The notes beneath the pieces were generated by a model, which was not told the DNA's origin, ran no database searches, and was given only the letters and a program-made list of their open reading frames with translations. 64,000 nt of DNA from Clostridium_AW malenominatum. GTDB taxonomy: Bacteria > Bacillota > Clostridia > Clostridiales > Clostridiaceae. Positions 1 to 8,668 of this stretch are shown here, piece after piece (position 1 is the first letter of the stretch; the number at the start of each line of letters is the position of its first letter). The DNA lies in assembly GCF_039521365.1 (NCBI RefSeq), contig NZ_BAAACF010000012.1, forward strand, positions 1 to 64,000. Reading direction: 5' to 3'. A program made the position numbers and the translations under genes.

Positions 1-33
1 TTTTTTTCTACTCATAGCTATAAGCCTTTTAGA

Positions 34-54
34 ACCCCAGGTATAACCTGGGGT
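34..54. terminator. Hairpin near left edge
   Basis: A perfect 9-bp inverted repeat (ACCCCAGGT / ACCTGGGGT) with a 3-nt loop. No clear T-run follows on either strand, so its role as a terminator is unsure. It may belong to a gene that lies left of the window. Confidence 0.4.
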
Positions 55-70
55 ATTCAAAATACAAAAA

Positions 71-99
71 GAGGACTTTGCCTCAGGCAAAATCCCCTC
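71..99 (-). terminator. Terminator after truncated porB copy
   Basis: GAGGACTTTGCC pairs, with one internal mismatch, with GGCAAAATCCCCTC. On the minus strand it is followed by TTTTTGTATT. The loop and stem sequence resemble the terminator after the intact beta-subunit gene (4122-4165), so the duplication may extend into the terminator. Confidence 0.7.
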
Positions 100-115
100 C
101 ATAATTATTCATTTT

Positions 116-514
116 CTACTCTTCTCCACAAAAGAACAGAAGTCTCTTCCACTTTCTATCCACTTCTTCTTGAGCTTTAGCAATTAAAGCCTTTCCTTCT
201 TCTGAACTAAACAAGTGTTTAAATCTTCCCTGTGGTTTTAGCCATTCTTCCAGTGGAAGTTTATTCTTAGGCTTGTAGCTTAATTTAAACTCTCCATTCA
301 CCACTTCATATAGTGGCCAATAGCAGGTTTCCACAGCTAGTTTAATTAATTCTAGCTCTGTTGCTGAATCACAGCTCCATCCTCTTGGACATGGAGCTAA
401 TACGTTCATGAATGTAGCTCCCCTAAACTCATTTATGGCTCTGTCAGCTTTATTATATAAATCCATAGTGTACTTTGTTCCAGGTACTACTGGAACAGTT
501 TGTGCCACATATGG
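116..514 (-). repeat. Direct repeat, copy A (3' end of beta-subunit gene)
   Basis: This stretch matches 4190-4591 in the same orientation. I count about 14 mismatches plus one 3-base gap by eye, roughly 96% identity. Most mismatches are near the stop codon or in third codon positions. The match stops abruptly at 514, just after ATATGG. The two copies bracket the LytTR/ABC cassette. Confidence 0.95.
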
Positions 515-541
515 TATAGTATTATCCCTATTTAGGGTCAT
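116..541 (-). pseudogene. Truncated 2-oxoacid:ferredoxin oxidoreductase beta subunit (3' fragment)
   Basis: An open frame of 141 codons whose residues 9-141 match residues 185-316 of the intact beta subunit at 4190-5143. The first eight residues are unrelated to the family, so the ATG at 541 is probably accidental. The fragment keeps the C-terminal cluster cysteine (APCPRGW) but lacks the N-terminal CGGCG motif and the thiamine-diphosphate motif GDGG, so it cannot be a working beta subunit. No ribosome binding site was seen before the ATG. It keeps its own terminator. It is most simply a relic of a partial gene duplication, left when the cassette to its right arrived. Confidence 0.9.
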
Positions 542-692
542 TTAACAAAATTGCTCCAAAATTTAATTTTTTAGCCTTTCTAGAAGTAAAATAATAGTAT
601 AATATTATTACGTCTTTATTTGGAAGTAATTATTGATATTAAATTATTTGAAATATCATGCATTGAAATAACTAACATTAAACTCTAATAAC

Positions 693-721
693 TTTAAATA
701 AAATCGTACATTCCATATAAT
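693..721 (+). promoter_or_regulatory. Likely promoter of the LytTR/ABC cassette
   Basis: TTTAAA and TATAAT are separated by 17 bp, about 90 bp before the chosen start of the LytTR gene. The rest of the 542-811 gap is AT-rich and shows no gene. I did not find a convincing LytTR-type direct repeat by eye. Confidence 0.5.
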
Positions 722-811
722 ATAATTAGCATGTTAGTAGCCGAAATTTGCACGTTGGTCTTACTTCCCTTGAAATCCCTAAATCAGCATAATATACTGG
801 AGGCATGGCAG

Positions 812-1255
812 ATGATTGTTGTAAAGCTAGAAGAACACCTATCTCAAAAAGATATTGATGTTCTCATAAGATACTCAAAGATGAATCAAACGGTTAAGCG
901 ATTAATAACGTTAATAAAATCTATTGATAGCTCGGTAAAGTGTAATTCAGACGGTATCGAAACATGGGTGAATGCTTCGGATATCTATTACATAGAGAGC
1001 GTAGACAAGCGCACTTTTGTCTATGGCGAAAAATTCGTTTGCCAGACAGATTTGCGGCTGTACCAACTCATTGAAGAACTTTCATCGGTTGGATTTGTCC
1101 AAATTAGCAAATCTTGCATCCTAAACTTAAATTATTTGGAAAGTATACGCACATTGATGAATAGCCGTATGGAAGCAACTTTGACAAATGGTGAACGCGT
1201 AACTGTCACAAGAAAATATATCCCAAAAATAAAATCTAGTTTATTGGAAAGATAG
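812..1255 (+). CDS. LytTR-family DNA-binding regulator
   Basis: A 147-residue protein made almost only of a LytTR DNA-binding domain (about residues 45-145; motifs WVNASDIYYIESVDKRTFVY and GFVQISKSCILNLNYLESI). It has no receiver domain, as in the stand-alone LytTR regulators often paired with DUF3021 membrane proteins in Firmicutes. An upstream in-frame ATG at 731 adds 27 poorly conserved-looking residues and has no ribosome binding site. ATG 812 has GGAGG 8 nt upstream and begins MIVVKLEEHL, so I use 812. The next gene starts 8 bp downstream. It probably controls this cassette. The bases of these genes look somewhat richer in GC than their neighbours, which suggests acquisition from elsewhere. 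Confidence 0.88.
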   Translation: MIVVKLEEHLSQKDIDVLIRYSKMNQTVKRLITLIKSIDSSVKCNSDGIETWVNASDIYYIESVDKRTFVYGEKFVCQTDLRLYQLIEELSSVGFVQISKSCILNLNYLESIRTLMNSRMEATLTNGERVTVTRKYIPKIKSSLLER

Positions 1256-1263
1256 GTGCAGAC

Positions 1264-1671
1264 ATGAAAACTCTAATAAAGAATTGTTCGGCAACAACAG
1301 GGCTTACGATTGTATTGCTAGCTGTGATTGCCACATTTTATCAAGCAAGATTTCTGTTGGTCGATAGCATCTTTCAGTCTTTTGCGGTAAATGCCCTTAT
1401 CCATGCAGGGTTAATATTGGTTAGGAAATTTGAAAGTATATTTTTTCTTGTAGAATCTTTGTTGGAAATTGGATATGTTCTCTTAATACTTATCCCCGCT
1501 GGTTTTCTGTTTGGATGGTATAGCAGCACTCCTTTATGGCTTGTCATACTCATGGGTATTATTGTCTATACAGCAGGATGCTTTATAAATGTTCTACGAA
1601 TCAACAATGATATTAATTTTATTAATAAACAATTACAGATTCGTAAAATAAGAAAGGAAGATAGCATTTGA
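1264..1671 (+). CDS. DUF3021-like membrane protein
   Basis: A 135-residue protein with about four hydrophobic segments (near residues 12-30, 38-55, 62-85 and 90-112) and a short basic tail. Its size, topology and position directly after a LytTR regulator fit the DUF3021 family, which may serve as the membrane partner of the regulator. That role is inferred from gene order and is not visible in the sequence. Its last codons overlap the TTG start of the ABC ATPase by 4 bp, which indicates translational coupling. Confidence 0.75.
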   Translation: MKTLIKNCSATTGLTIVLLAVIATFYQARFLLVDSIFQSFAVNALIHAGLILVRKFESIFFLVESLLEIGYVLLILIPAGFLFGWYSSTPLWLVILMGIIVYTAGCFINVLRINNDINFINKQLQIRKIRKEDSI

Positions 1672-2366
1672 AACATATTTTAAGAGCAGAAAATGTTACA
1701 AAAAAATTTGATAGTCACGAGTTTGCCCTAAAGGGTATCAGCTTAGGTATTACAGAGAATACTTTTACGGTCATACTTGGGCAGAGTGGATCGGGCAAAA
1801 CCACCCTTCTCAATGTTCTGTCCGGCTTGTTTAAACCAACATCGGGTGATGTTTGGTATGGAGACGAAAAAGTTAGTGGCATGTCAGAATCTCGCCTTGC
1901 TAACTGGAAGCGTAGCAAGGTAGGGAACATCTTTCAAAACTATCTACTATTAAACAATCTTACTGCTGAAGAAAATATAAAGATTGGCATTCCACAAAAC
2001 TCCACTCCCTTATCCTTTGACAACCTTACTCATTTTCTAGAAATAAATGACATTCTAAAAAAATTTCCCGCACAGCTTTCTGGTGGGCAACAGCAGCGCG
2101 TTGCCATAGCAAGAGCAGTTATCAAGAAGCCGAGAATATTATTTTGTGATGAAGCAACCGGTGCCTTAGATGAAGCTAACGGTAAAAAAGTAGTAGCTCT
2201 CCTGCATAACATAAAATCCGCTTTTGGTATTACGATTCTATTTACAACACATAATCAGCAGATTGCTAAGACAGCAGACAGAGTGATTACTATAAAAGAC
2301 GGACTATTGTTCCACGACTATACAAATCATAATCCAATATCCGCAAACGATATGATATGGGGGTAG
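1668..2366 (+). CDS. ABC transporter ATP-binding protein (MacB/LolD-like)
   Basis: A 232-residue ATPase with Walker A GQSGSGKTT (38-46), signature LSGGQ (137-141) followed by QQRVAIARA, and Walker B ILFCDE (157-162). The start is a TTG that overlaps the preceding stop codon, with AAGGAAG upstream. The family energises FtsX-type permeases for export of peptides, bacteriocins or lipoproteins. The permease follows after 4 bp. The substrate is unknown; LytTR-controlled exporters of this layout are often tied to bacteriocin immunity or antimicrobial peptide efflux, which would be an inference here. Confidence 0.9.
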   Translation: MKHILRAENVTKKFDSHEFALKGISLGITENTFTVILGQSGSGKTTLLNVLSGLFKPTSGDVWYGDEKVSGMSESRLANWKRSKVGNIFQNYLLLNNLTAEENIKIGIPQNSTPLSFDNLTHFLEINDILKKFPAQLSGGQQQRVAIARAVIKKPRILFCDEATGALDEANGKKVVALLHNIKSAFGITILFTTHNQQIAKTADRVITIKDGLLFHDYTNHNPISANDMIWG

Positions 2367-2370
2367 AACT

Positions 2371-4092
2371 ATGAGTTTGATGGTCAAGCAGCTTATAAAA
2401 GAACTGCTTAAAAATCGAGTATTTGTTGGACTGCTTCTTGTCCTTTCTATTTTTGCGTCCTTTATGTATTTTTTTGTCCAGTTTTCTATTGATGGAAATA
2501 TAACTATGTTTGATAAACTTCCTGTACTTAGCAACAATGAATCACTTTATTTAAATGCTCTAAATTCTAATAGCATTCTTGCATTTAATTTTCTTATCGT
2601 ATTATCAGTCCTGACTAGCTTTGTTTTTGCTATGTTCTATTACCGTTTTTTTAGAAAAAATAAAAAACAAATCGGCTGCTTGAAATCAATGGGCTTTAAC
2701 AATCGTTCACTTGCTTTTTCCTTTGTTGTCTTTACTGCAATTCTTACACTACTTGGTGCTGTCATCGGATTAGCTCTGGGATACCTTGGGTCCAGTGTGC
2801 TAATAAATGCAAATACCCACTCATACGCTATGAGCGGATTAATAAAAGGTATAACTATTTCGCATTTATCAATAGGATTTCTAACTGTGTCAGTGGTATC
2901 CTGTTTGGTTACATTGCTATGCTATGGTTCTATTAGCGGGAAAGAAACCGGCATTTTGCTCGCGGGAATAAATAGCAGTGCAAGGTACTCTAAAATATTA
3001 CAACTTGCAAATCAAATTGCAGAAGCTTTGCCTACAAAAGACAAAATTCCTATCCGTATTGCACTTAGAAAACCCGTCGCTGTTCTTATGATTGTATCGG
3101 CAGTGATGGGATGCACGGTAATGTTTATAATAGGAAATTCCTTGAATCTAAGCAGTGGCAAGGTTTTTCTTTCGCAGACCGAGGGGCACCATTATCTTTT
3201 TGATACCCGATATGATACATATCGTGAGCAGAATGGCGCCTTATCCGAGACACAAATATATTTGTTTAAATCAGGAACACTCAAGCAAGTAAACGGTAAT
3301 AATATTGAACAGCAGATAGTTGGCTTAGCGGACAGTGAAAAGCTTCTCTCACTTGCTGATAAAGACGGAACAAGCTTAGAAGTACCAATGATAAACGACA
3401 TATATATTAGTTCCGCACTTGTTGAAATGTATGGATTTCAGAAAGGTGATACCATTCTTGTCAATATAGGTGCCGCTGAACGAATCTTGACGGTGACTGG
3501 TATTGCTGCCAACGCAACAAGTGGTTGCGTTTATGTCAACCGAAATATCCTTGCCGATATGCTTAATATTCAATTAGCCGCTTATAATGGCGTTTTTAGT
3601 ATGAAACCACTCAATAATGGCGGCGTAACTACAACACATGAACATAAACTTGATACACTTAACCGAGCATCCGTCTCCAATCAAAACAGTGCTATTATCA
3701 ATCAATTTATCGGATGTCTTGTAGGATGCATCTTGATATTTCTTGCGCTCATCTTAAACTTTCAAGACAGCACACGTGATATGTTGACTCTTCATTTAAT
3801 AGGGTATAGTCCTAAAGCAATTAAGAAAATGCTAATAGATATTTATAAGCCTGTACTTTGGATTTGGTTTTTTGTGATGTTGTGGCCATGTATCTTGATA
3901 GCCAAAACGGTTCAAAAATCGCTTTCAGTTCAGACTGGCGACTATATGCCGTTTAGTATTAATATTCTTATAATTGTAATTGTATTTGCCCTACTGAATA
4001 TAATTTATATTTTTGCACAAAGCACTTTTAATATTGGGATTAAGCGAATTATTGCAAAAGAAGAAATATCTGAGTATACAATTATAGAATAA
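2371..4092 (+). CDS. FtsX-family ABC transporter permease
   Basis: A 573-residue membrane protein with a first transmembrane segment near residues 16-37 and a cluster of three more up to about residue 185. A large extracytoplasmic domain follows a segment near 235-255, and three segments lie at the C-terminus (from about 445). This 4+4-like layout with a long outer loop fits FtsX/MacB-type permeases. It is the last gene of the LytTR-DUF3021-ATPase-permease unit and ends at a strong bidirectional terminator (4122-4165). The substrate cannot be read from the sequence. Confidence 0.88.
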   Translation: MSLMVKQLIKELLKNRVFVGLLLVLSIFASFMYFFVQFSIDGNITMFDKLPVLSNNESLYLNALNSNSILAFNFLIVLSVLTSFVFAMFYYRFFRKNKKQIGCLKSMGFNNRSLAFSFVVFTAILTLLGAVIGLALGYLGSSVLINANTHSYAMSGLIKGITISHLSIGFLTVSVVSCLVTLLCYGSISGKETGILLAGINSSARYSKILQLANQIAEALPTKDKIPIRIALRKPVAVLMIVSAVMGCTVMFIIGNSLNLSSGKVFLSQTEGHHYLFDTRYDTYREQNGALSETQIYLFKSGTLKQVNGNNIEQQIVGLADSEKLLSLADKDGTSLEVPMINDIYISSALVEMYGFQKGDTILVNIGAAERILTVTGIAANATSGCVYVNRNILADMLNIQLAAYNGVFSMKPLNNGGVTTTHEHKLDTLNRASVSNQNSAIINQFIGCLVGCILIFLALILNFQDSTRDMLTLHLIGYSPKAIKKMLIDIYKPVLWIWFFVMLWPCILIAKTVQKSLSVQTGDYMPFSINILIIVIVFALLNIIYIFAQSTFNIGIKRIIAKEEISEYTIIE

Positions 4093-4121
4093 AAAAGAAT
4101 AATTTATCCTGCAAACTGCAT

Positions 4122-4165
4122 ATAAACAAAGGAGATTTTGCCCATGCAAAATCTCCTTTGTTTAT
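4122..4165. terminator. Bidirectional terminator
   Basis: A perfect 20-bp stem (ATAAACAAAGGAGATTTTGC and its complement) with a 4-nt loop lies between the convergent permease gene and the beta-subunit gene. It can serve both strands. Confidence 0.9.
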
Positions 4166-4189
4166 ATGTTATTTATTCTTTGTTATCTG

Positions 4190-4591
4190 CTATTCTTCTT
4201 CTCCACAAAGAAACAATAACCTCTTCCACTTTCTATCCACTTCTTCTTGAGCTTTAGCAATTAAAGCCTTTCCTTCTTCTGAACTAAACAAGTGTTTAAA
4301 TCTTCCCTGTGGTTTTAGCCATTCTTCCAGTGGAAGTTTATTTTTAGGCTTGTAGCTTAATTTAAACTCTCCATTTACCACTTCATATAGTGGCCAATAG
4401 CAAGTTTCAACAGCTAGTTTAATTAATTCTAGCTCTGTTGCTGAATCACATCTCCATCCTCTTGGACATGGAGCTAATACGTTCATAAATGTAGCTCCTC
4501 TAAACTCATTTATGGCTCTGTCAGCTTTATTATATAAATCCATAGTGTACTTTGTTCCAGGTACTACTGGAACAGTTTGTGCCACATATGG
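4190..4591 (-). repeat. Direct repeat, copy B (within intact beta-subunit gene)
   Basis: This is the parent copy of the repeat at 116-514. It is the last 402 bp of the intact beta-subunit gene, carrying one codon more than copy A near the stop. Confidence 0.95.
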
Positions 4592-5143
4592 CAAATTGTG
4601 AGCAGCCATAATCATAGTTAGATCTTTTCCACCTTGTTTTTTACCTAAGGATTCGCTTCCTTGAGGACTTGTTGTAGTGTCTGCTCCTACTGGAGTTGCA
4701 GAGGATCTTTGAATTCCTGTATTCATATATGCTCCGTTATCATAGCATACATAAAGCATATCGTGTCCTCTTTCCATAGCACCAGATAAGGATTGGAATC
4801 CTATATCGTAAGTTCCACCGTCTCCCCCAAAGGCAATGAATTTAAATTCTTCTTTTATTTGTCCTTTAGCCTTTAACACTCTATAAGCTGCTTCAGTTCC
4901 GCTAATGGTAGCTGCTGCATTTTCAAAGGCTGTATGAATAAAAGAGTCCTTCCAAGCTGAATAAGGGTATAAAGTTGTGGAAACTTCTAAGCATCCTGTA
5001 GCATTGGATATAACAGCCTTATGCTCTGGTTTAACTGCCTTTAGTACCCACTTTGCTATCATAGGGGCTCCACATCCACCACACATTCTATGTCCACTGG
5101 TTATTCTATCTGGAATTTTAGTTAATTCTTTTAATGTAGCCAT
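4190..5143 (-). CDS. porB: 2-oxoacid:ferredoxin oxidoreductase, beta subunit
   Basis: A 317-residue thiamine-diphosphate subunit. MCGGCGAP (Cys21, Cys24), TGC (Cys51) and APCPRGW (Cys226) match the four cysteines that hold the proximal [4Fe-4S] cluster in pyruvate:ferredoxin oxidoreductase beta domains. GGDGGTYDIG (106-115) with DN at 135-136 is the TPP/Mg motif. The enzyme oxidatively decarboxylates a 2-oxoacid to an acyl-CoA and reduces ferredoxin. It is last in the gamma-delta-alpha-beta order, 12 bp after the alpha gene. Pyruvate, 2-oxobutyrate and 2-oxoisovalerate are all possible substrates. The methionine gamma-lyase upstream in the same unit favours 2-oxobutyrate (inference). Confidence 0.92.
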   Translation of the reverse strand: MATLKELTKIPDRITSGHRMCGGCGAPMIAKWVLKAVKPEHKAVISNATGCLEVSTTLYPYSAWKDSFIHTAFENAAATISGTEAAYRVLKAKGQIKEEFKFIAFGGDGGTYDIGFQSLSGAMERGHDMLYVCYDNGAYMNTGIQRSSATPVGADTTTSPQGSESLGKKQGGKDLTMIMAAHNLPYVAQTVPVVPGTKYTMDLYNKADRAINEFRGATFMNVLAPCPRGWRCDSATELELIKLAVETCYWPLYEVVNGEFKLSYKPKNKLPLEEWLKPQGRFKHLFSSEEGKALIAKAQEEVDRKWKRLLFLCGEEE

Positions 5144-5155
5144 CCGTAATCCCCC

Positions 5156-6340
5156 CTATTCCCTTAAACCTAAGTAGTTATATTTATTGTATTTACCTGT
5201 CTCTAAAGCTTCTAATAAATCCATGTAAACACTTTCTAAGCTTTCCACTCTAACGTCTCTTCCGCCTAGCCCGTAGATATAGCTCATGAGTATCTTGTCA
5301 TTATATTTTCCATATAAAGAACCTGCTACATCTCCAAATAATGGACCACCATTTCCTGATAAACATTCAGATTTATCCATTACCGCTATAGCTTTAACAT
5401 TTTTAAGAGCTTCTACTATTTCATCCACTGGGAAAGGTCTGTATAATCTTATCTTTAATACTCCCGCTTTAATGCCTTTTGCTCTTAATTCGTCCGTTAC
5501 AGCCTTTGCTGTTCCAGCTGAGGAACCTATTATAACTAAAGCTACATCAGCATCCTCTAATCTGTATTCTTCAAAGAGTCCATATTTTCTTCCTGTTAAC
5601 TCTTCATACTCTTTTGCTACTCTTAAAGCTACTTCTTTAGCATTTAAAAGTCCTTGTTTTTGCTGTCTTTTCATTTCCATATAATAATTAGTAAGAACCA
5701 TAGGCCCTACCGCTATACTCTTCTCACCAAGAAGTCCTGCTCCAGTTCTTTTATTAGCTCCAACGAAGTCTGCCACATCTTTATTGTCCATGATAAACAA
5801 GTTTTCTACAGCGTGGCTAGTGATAAATCCATCATAGCATACCATACCAGGAACCATAACTTCCTCATCCTCTGCTATTTTTAGTGTTTGAATAGCGTTA
5901 TCATAAGCCTCTTGAGTGTTTTCTGCATACATTTGTATCCATCCTGCATCTCTTGCTCCCATGGAATCTGAATGGTCATTATGAATATTAAGTGCCGGTG
6001 ACATTGCTCTATTTACTAAAGCCATTATAATTGGGCACCTGTCTCCTGCTGCTATATGAAGCATTTCCCACATAAGTCCTAATCCATTTGATGAGGTAGC
6101 AGTCATTACCCTAGCTCCTGCTGCTGAAGCTCCAATACACGCGGACATAGCACTATGTTCAGATTCTACAGCTACAAACTCTGCCTTAACTTCACCATTT
6201 GCAACGAAGGATGAAAAATATTGTGGTACCTCTGTTGATGGAGTTATAGGAAAGGCTGGAAACACGTCTGGACCCATTTGCATCATAGCTATTGCTACAG
6301 CTTCATTACCGCTTAAACTTTTTCTTATTTGATTAGCCAT
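5156..6340 (-). CDS. porA: 2-oxoacid:ferredoxin oxidoreductase, alpha subunit
   Basis: A 394-residue alpha subunit, starting NQIRKSLSGNEAVA after the initiator Met and Ala. It carries the pyrimidine-binding and transketolase C-terminal-like domains of the PorA/VorB family (motifs such as AFPITPSTEVPQYFSSFV and VESEHSAMSACIGAS). A longer frame opens at 6367, but GGAGGG sits 8 nt before the ATG at 6340, so I use 6340; the longer form would overlap the delta gene. It works with the beta subunit to bind TPP and the 2-oxoacid. The gene lies within the gamma-delta-alpha-beta operon. Confidence 0.92.
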   Translation of the reverse strand: MANQIRKSLSGNEAVAIAMMQMGPDVFPAFPITPSTEVPQYFSSFVANGEVKAEFVAVESEHSAMSACIGASAAGARVMTATSSNGLGLMWEMLHIAAGDRCPIIMALVNRAMSPALNIHNDHSDSMGARDAGWIQMYAENTQEAYDNAIQTLKIAEDEEVMVPGMVCYDGFITSHAVENLFIMDNKDVADFVGANKRTGAGLLGEKSIAVGPMVLTNYYMEMKRQQKQGLLNAKEVALRVAKEYEELTGRKYGLFEEYRLEDADVALVIIGSSAGTAKAVTDELRAKGIKAGVLKIRLYRPFPVDEIVEALKNVKAIAVMDKSECLSGNGGPLFGDVAGSLYGKYNDKILMSYIYGLGGRDVRVESLESVYMDLLEALETGKYNKYNYLGLRE

Positions 6341-6353
6341 CTTCTCTTCCCTC

Positions 6354-6653
6354 CTATTCTTCATCAACCAGCTCTAGAGCCTTGAAATTACATTGTTCTA
6401 CGCATACTCCACAGCCTTTACAGTGATCATAATCTATACTAGTCATTTTTCCATCTTCTACTATTATGGACATATCAGGACAAACTGCCCAGCAAAACAT
6501 GCAATGTTTACATTTATCTTCATACCAAATAGGTTTCATTACTCTCCAGTCACCAGTTTTAAAGTCTACTGCATTTCCACCATCCAGCATGGTTCCCCCT
6601 CTAGGGATGTCTTTCCATGGGGTTTCTGGAGTAACTTTCATTCTTCTATCCAA
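6354..6653 (-). CDS. porD: 2-oxoacid:ferredoxin oxidoreductase, delta (ferredoxin-like) subunit
   Basis: A 99-residue protein with two 4Fe-4S motifs: Cys48, Cys51, Cys54, Cys58 (ending CPD) and Cys78, Cys81, Cys84, Cys88. The second motif has CNF where most ferredoxin-like motifs have CP. It passes electrons from the TPP subunits to external ferredoxin. The start is a TTG at 6653, 9 nt after GGAGG; the next ATG (6641) is too far from that site. It overlaps the gamma gene by 8 bp, which suggests coupled translation. Confidence 0.9.
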   Translation of the reverse strand: MDRRMKVTPETPWKDIPRGGTMLDGGNAVDFKTGDWRVMKPIWYEDKCKHCMFCWAVCPDMSIIVEDGKMTSIDYDHCKGCGVCVEQCNFKALELVDEE

Positions 6654-7230
6654 TTCTAGTCACCTCCAAAAGTCCTCTTTTAAGTGCTGCCATATTTTTA
6701 TCTATAACATGAGGTTTTGTTGAGAATTTATGTTCAAAAGAGCCTTGCATATCCTCAACAAATTTTTCCTCATCTATAATACCAATAATCTTAACTATAG
6801 CTGAAAGCATTGGAGTGTTTGGAAAATATGCTCCTAAGGTTTCTTCGGAGATGGTTCTTGCGTCTATGGTATAAATTGCTCCTTCATATCCTCCAAGCTC
6901 TTTTTTTATTGTATCTGCATCTTTTCTAGTGTTTATAATGATAGCCCCTTCTTTTTTTAGACCTTTAATACATTCACCGGTTTTAAGTAGAGTTTCATCT
7001 ACTACCACTACGTAATCTGGCTCATAAATATTACTATGAACTCTTAGTGGATAATTTGCTATTCTGTTATAAGCTGTAATTGGTGCTCCCATTCTTTCTG
7101 GACCGTATTCTGGGAATCCTTGAATATACATTCCTCTAGAGAAAGCTGCTTCTGCCAGTAACAATGAAGCGGTTTTAGCACCTTGTCCCCCACGGCCATG
7201 CCAACGTATTTCGATTAATTTTTTCTCCAT
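6646..7230 (-). CDS. porC: 2-oxoacid:ferredoxin oxidoreductase, gamma subunit
   Basis: A 194-residue gamma subunit with the family signature IRWHGRGGQGAKTAS near the N-terminus and PEYGPERMGAPITAY further on. In separate-subunit enzymes this domain binds CoA and completes the complex. It starts 22 bp after the transporter gene on the same strand, with no terminator between them, so the oxidoreductase and the transporter are probably one transcript. Confidence 0.92.
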   Translation of the reverse strand: MEKKLIEIRWHGRGGQGAKTASLLLAEAAFSRGMYIQGFPEYGPERMGAPITAYNRIANYPLRVHSNIYEPDYVVVVDETLLKTGECIKGLKKEGAIIINTRKDADTIKKELGGYEGAIYTIDARTISEETLGAYFPNTPMLSAIVKIIGIIDEEKFVEDMQGSFEHKFSTKPHVIDKNMAALKRGLLEVTRIG

Positions 7231-7252
7231 TAATTAAATCCTCCCTAACATT

Positions 7253-8605
7253 CTATAGCTTAGCTTCTTCTTTACTCCAATCCCAAGGAGTTTTCTTTAT
7301 TAATGCATCAGCAAAAGGAATATACATGGATAGTATTGCTGATATTGCAAGTAACCATTGGTACCATAAAAGTGGTAATACTTCAAATGGCGATACTGCT
7401 CCCTTAGTAAAGCTTAAAATTATTAACATTTGAGCTCCATAAGGAATTATTCCCTGCATAACACAGGAGAAAATATCAAGTAGCGCAGCACTTCTTCTTG
7501 GGTCAACTTTATATTCTTGGCACATTTCCTTTGCTATTGGTCCGTCAATGATTATAGCTACAGTATTATTTGCAACCGCTGCATCTGTAACAGCAACTAG
7601 TGCCGCTATCCCCATTTCTGCTGACCTCTTGCCTTTAACCATTGTCTTAATTTTTTCTAGTAAGAAATTAATTCCCCCAGCCTTTGTAATCATTTGAGCA
7701 AGTCCACCAGTAAACATGGATAATAAGAAAATATCTACCATTCCAAGCATACCATTAAATATTTCCTGGGAAAAAGTTAGTACTGTTAAATTGCCAAAAC
7801 CTAGTCCTATTGCGCCTGAAACAACTATGCCTAAGGTTAAAACCACAAATACGTTTACACCTATTATAGATAGCACTAAAACTAATACATATGGCAAAAC
7901 CTTGATAAGGCTAAAATCGTAACTTTGCATAGCAGGTACCACTTCTGGTCTTCCAAATATTAATAATAAAATTGCTGTTATTATAGCTGCTGGAACCGCT
8001 ATATAAAGGTTCACTCTAAACTTGTCCCTCATTTCGCAACCCTGGGTTCTAGTGGCCGCAATGGTAGTATCCGATATTACAGAAAGGTTGTCCCCAAACA
8101 TTGACCCTCCTACTACAGCCGCTAAAACTAGAGGAAGAGAAAGTCCTGATTTTTCTGCAAGTCCTACTGCAATTGGTCCAACTGCAACTATAGATCCTAC
8201 TGAAGTTCCTGTAGAAATAGATATAAAGCAGGTTATTACAAATAATCCTACAGTTATAAATTGCGGTGGTATATAAGTAAGTCCTAGGTTAACGGTGGAT
8301 TCTACTCCGCCCATAGCCTTTGATACAGTAGCGAAAGCTCCTGCTAAAAGATAAATTGTACACATTATTATAATGTCTTTGTTTCCGCATCCTTCTAAAA
8401 GGGCATCAAATTTTTCTTCCGCTGTTCCTTTAAGAATGAAAAATGCGCTTATGATTCCGCAAAATATAGCTACTGGTGCAGGTAATTGGTAGAATGCCAT
8501 CTCCACACCCTGAGCTTGAAGTATTAAACCACTACCTAAATAAATAGCAATAAACACTAAGAAAGGTATCAGCGCCGTACCACTTGATTTTTTCTTTATC
8601 TCCAT
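7253..8605 (-). CDS. NhaC-family Na+/H+ antiporter-type transporter (candidate methionine transporter)
   Basis: A 450-residue membrane protein with roughly eleven hydrophobic segments and the NhaC-type stretch GGSMFGDNLSVISDTTIAA. Some members of this superfamily (MetT) were proposed to be methionine transporters from their genomic context. Here the gene sits between methionine gamma-lyase and the oxidoreductase, so uptake of methionine is a reasonable guess, but the sequence alone would also allow Na+/H+ exchange or a dicarboxylate/amino-acid exchanger. AAGGGGG precedes the ATG. Two hairpins separate it from the lyase gene. Confidence 0.8.
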   Translation of the reverse strand: MEIKKKSSGTALIPFLVFIAIYLGSGLILQAQGVEMAFYQLPAPVAIFCGIISAFFILKGTAEEKFDALLEGCGNKDIIIMCTIYLLAGAFATVSKAMGGVESTVNLGLTYIPPQFITVGLFVITCFISISTGTSVGSIVAVGPIAVGLAEKSGLSLPLVLAAVVGGSMFGDNLSVISDTTIAATRTQGCEMRDKFRVNLYIAVPAAIITAILLLIFGRPEVVPAMQSYDFSLIKVLPYVLVLVLSIIGVNVFVVLTLGIVVSGAIGLGFGNLTVLTFSQEIFNGMLGMVDIFLLSMFTGGLAQMITKAGGINFLLEKIKTMVKGKRSAEMGIAALVAVTDAAVANNTVAIIIDGPIAKEMCQEYKVDPRRSAALLDIFSCVMQGIIPYGAQMLIILSFTKGAVSPFEVLPLLWYQWLLAISAILSMYIPFADALIKKTPWDWSKEEAKL

Positions 8606-8668
8606 AATAATCCCCCTTTTATATAGTTTTTTAGTTTTTTAGTGTTTTAGATTTTTAATGTTGGTGAA

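Noticed and set aside
731..811. 27-codon N-terminal extension of the LytTR regulator
   Set aside because: There is no ribosome binding site at 731, while GGAGG is well placed for the ATG at 812.
1715..1930. Minus-strand open frame inside the ABC ATPase gene
   Set aside because: It is a shadow of the plus-strand gene, whose Walker motifs and ribosome binding site are clear. The same holds for many other frames opposite real genes.
116..4591. Integrase-type attachment sites at the two ends of the cassette
   Set aside because: The repeat is about 400 bp, far longer than usual att cores, and no integrase or transposase gene is present in the cassette.
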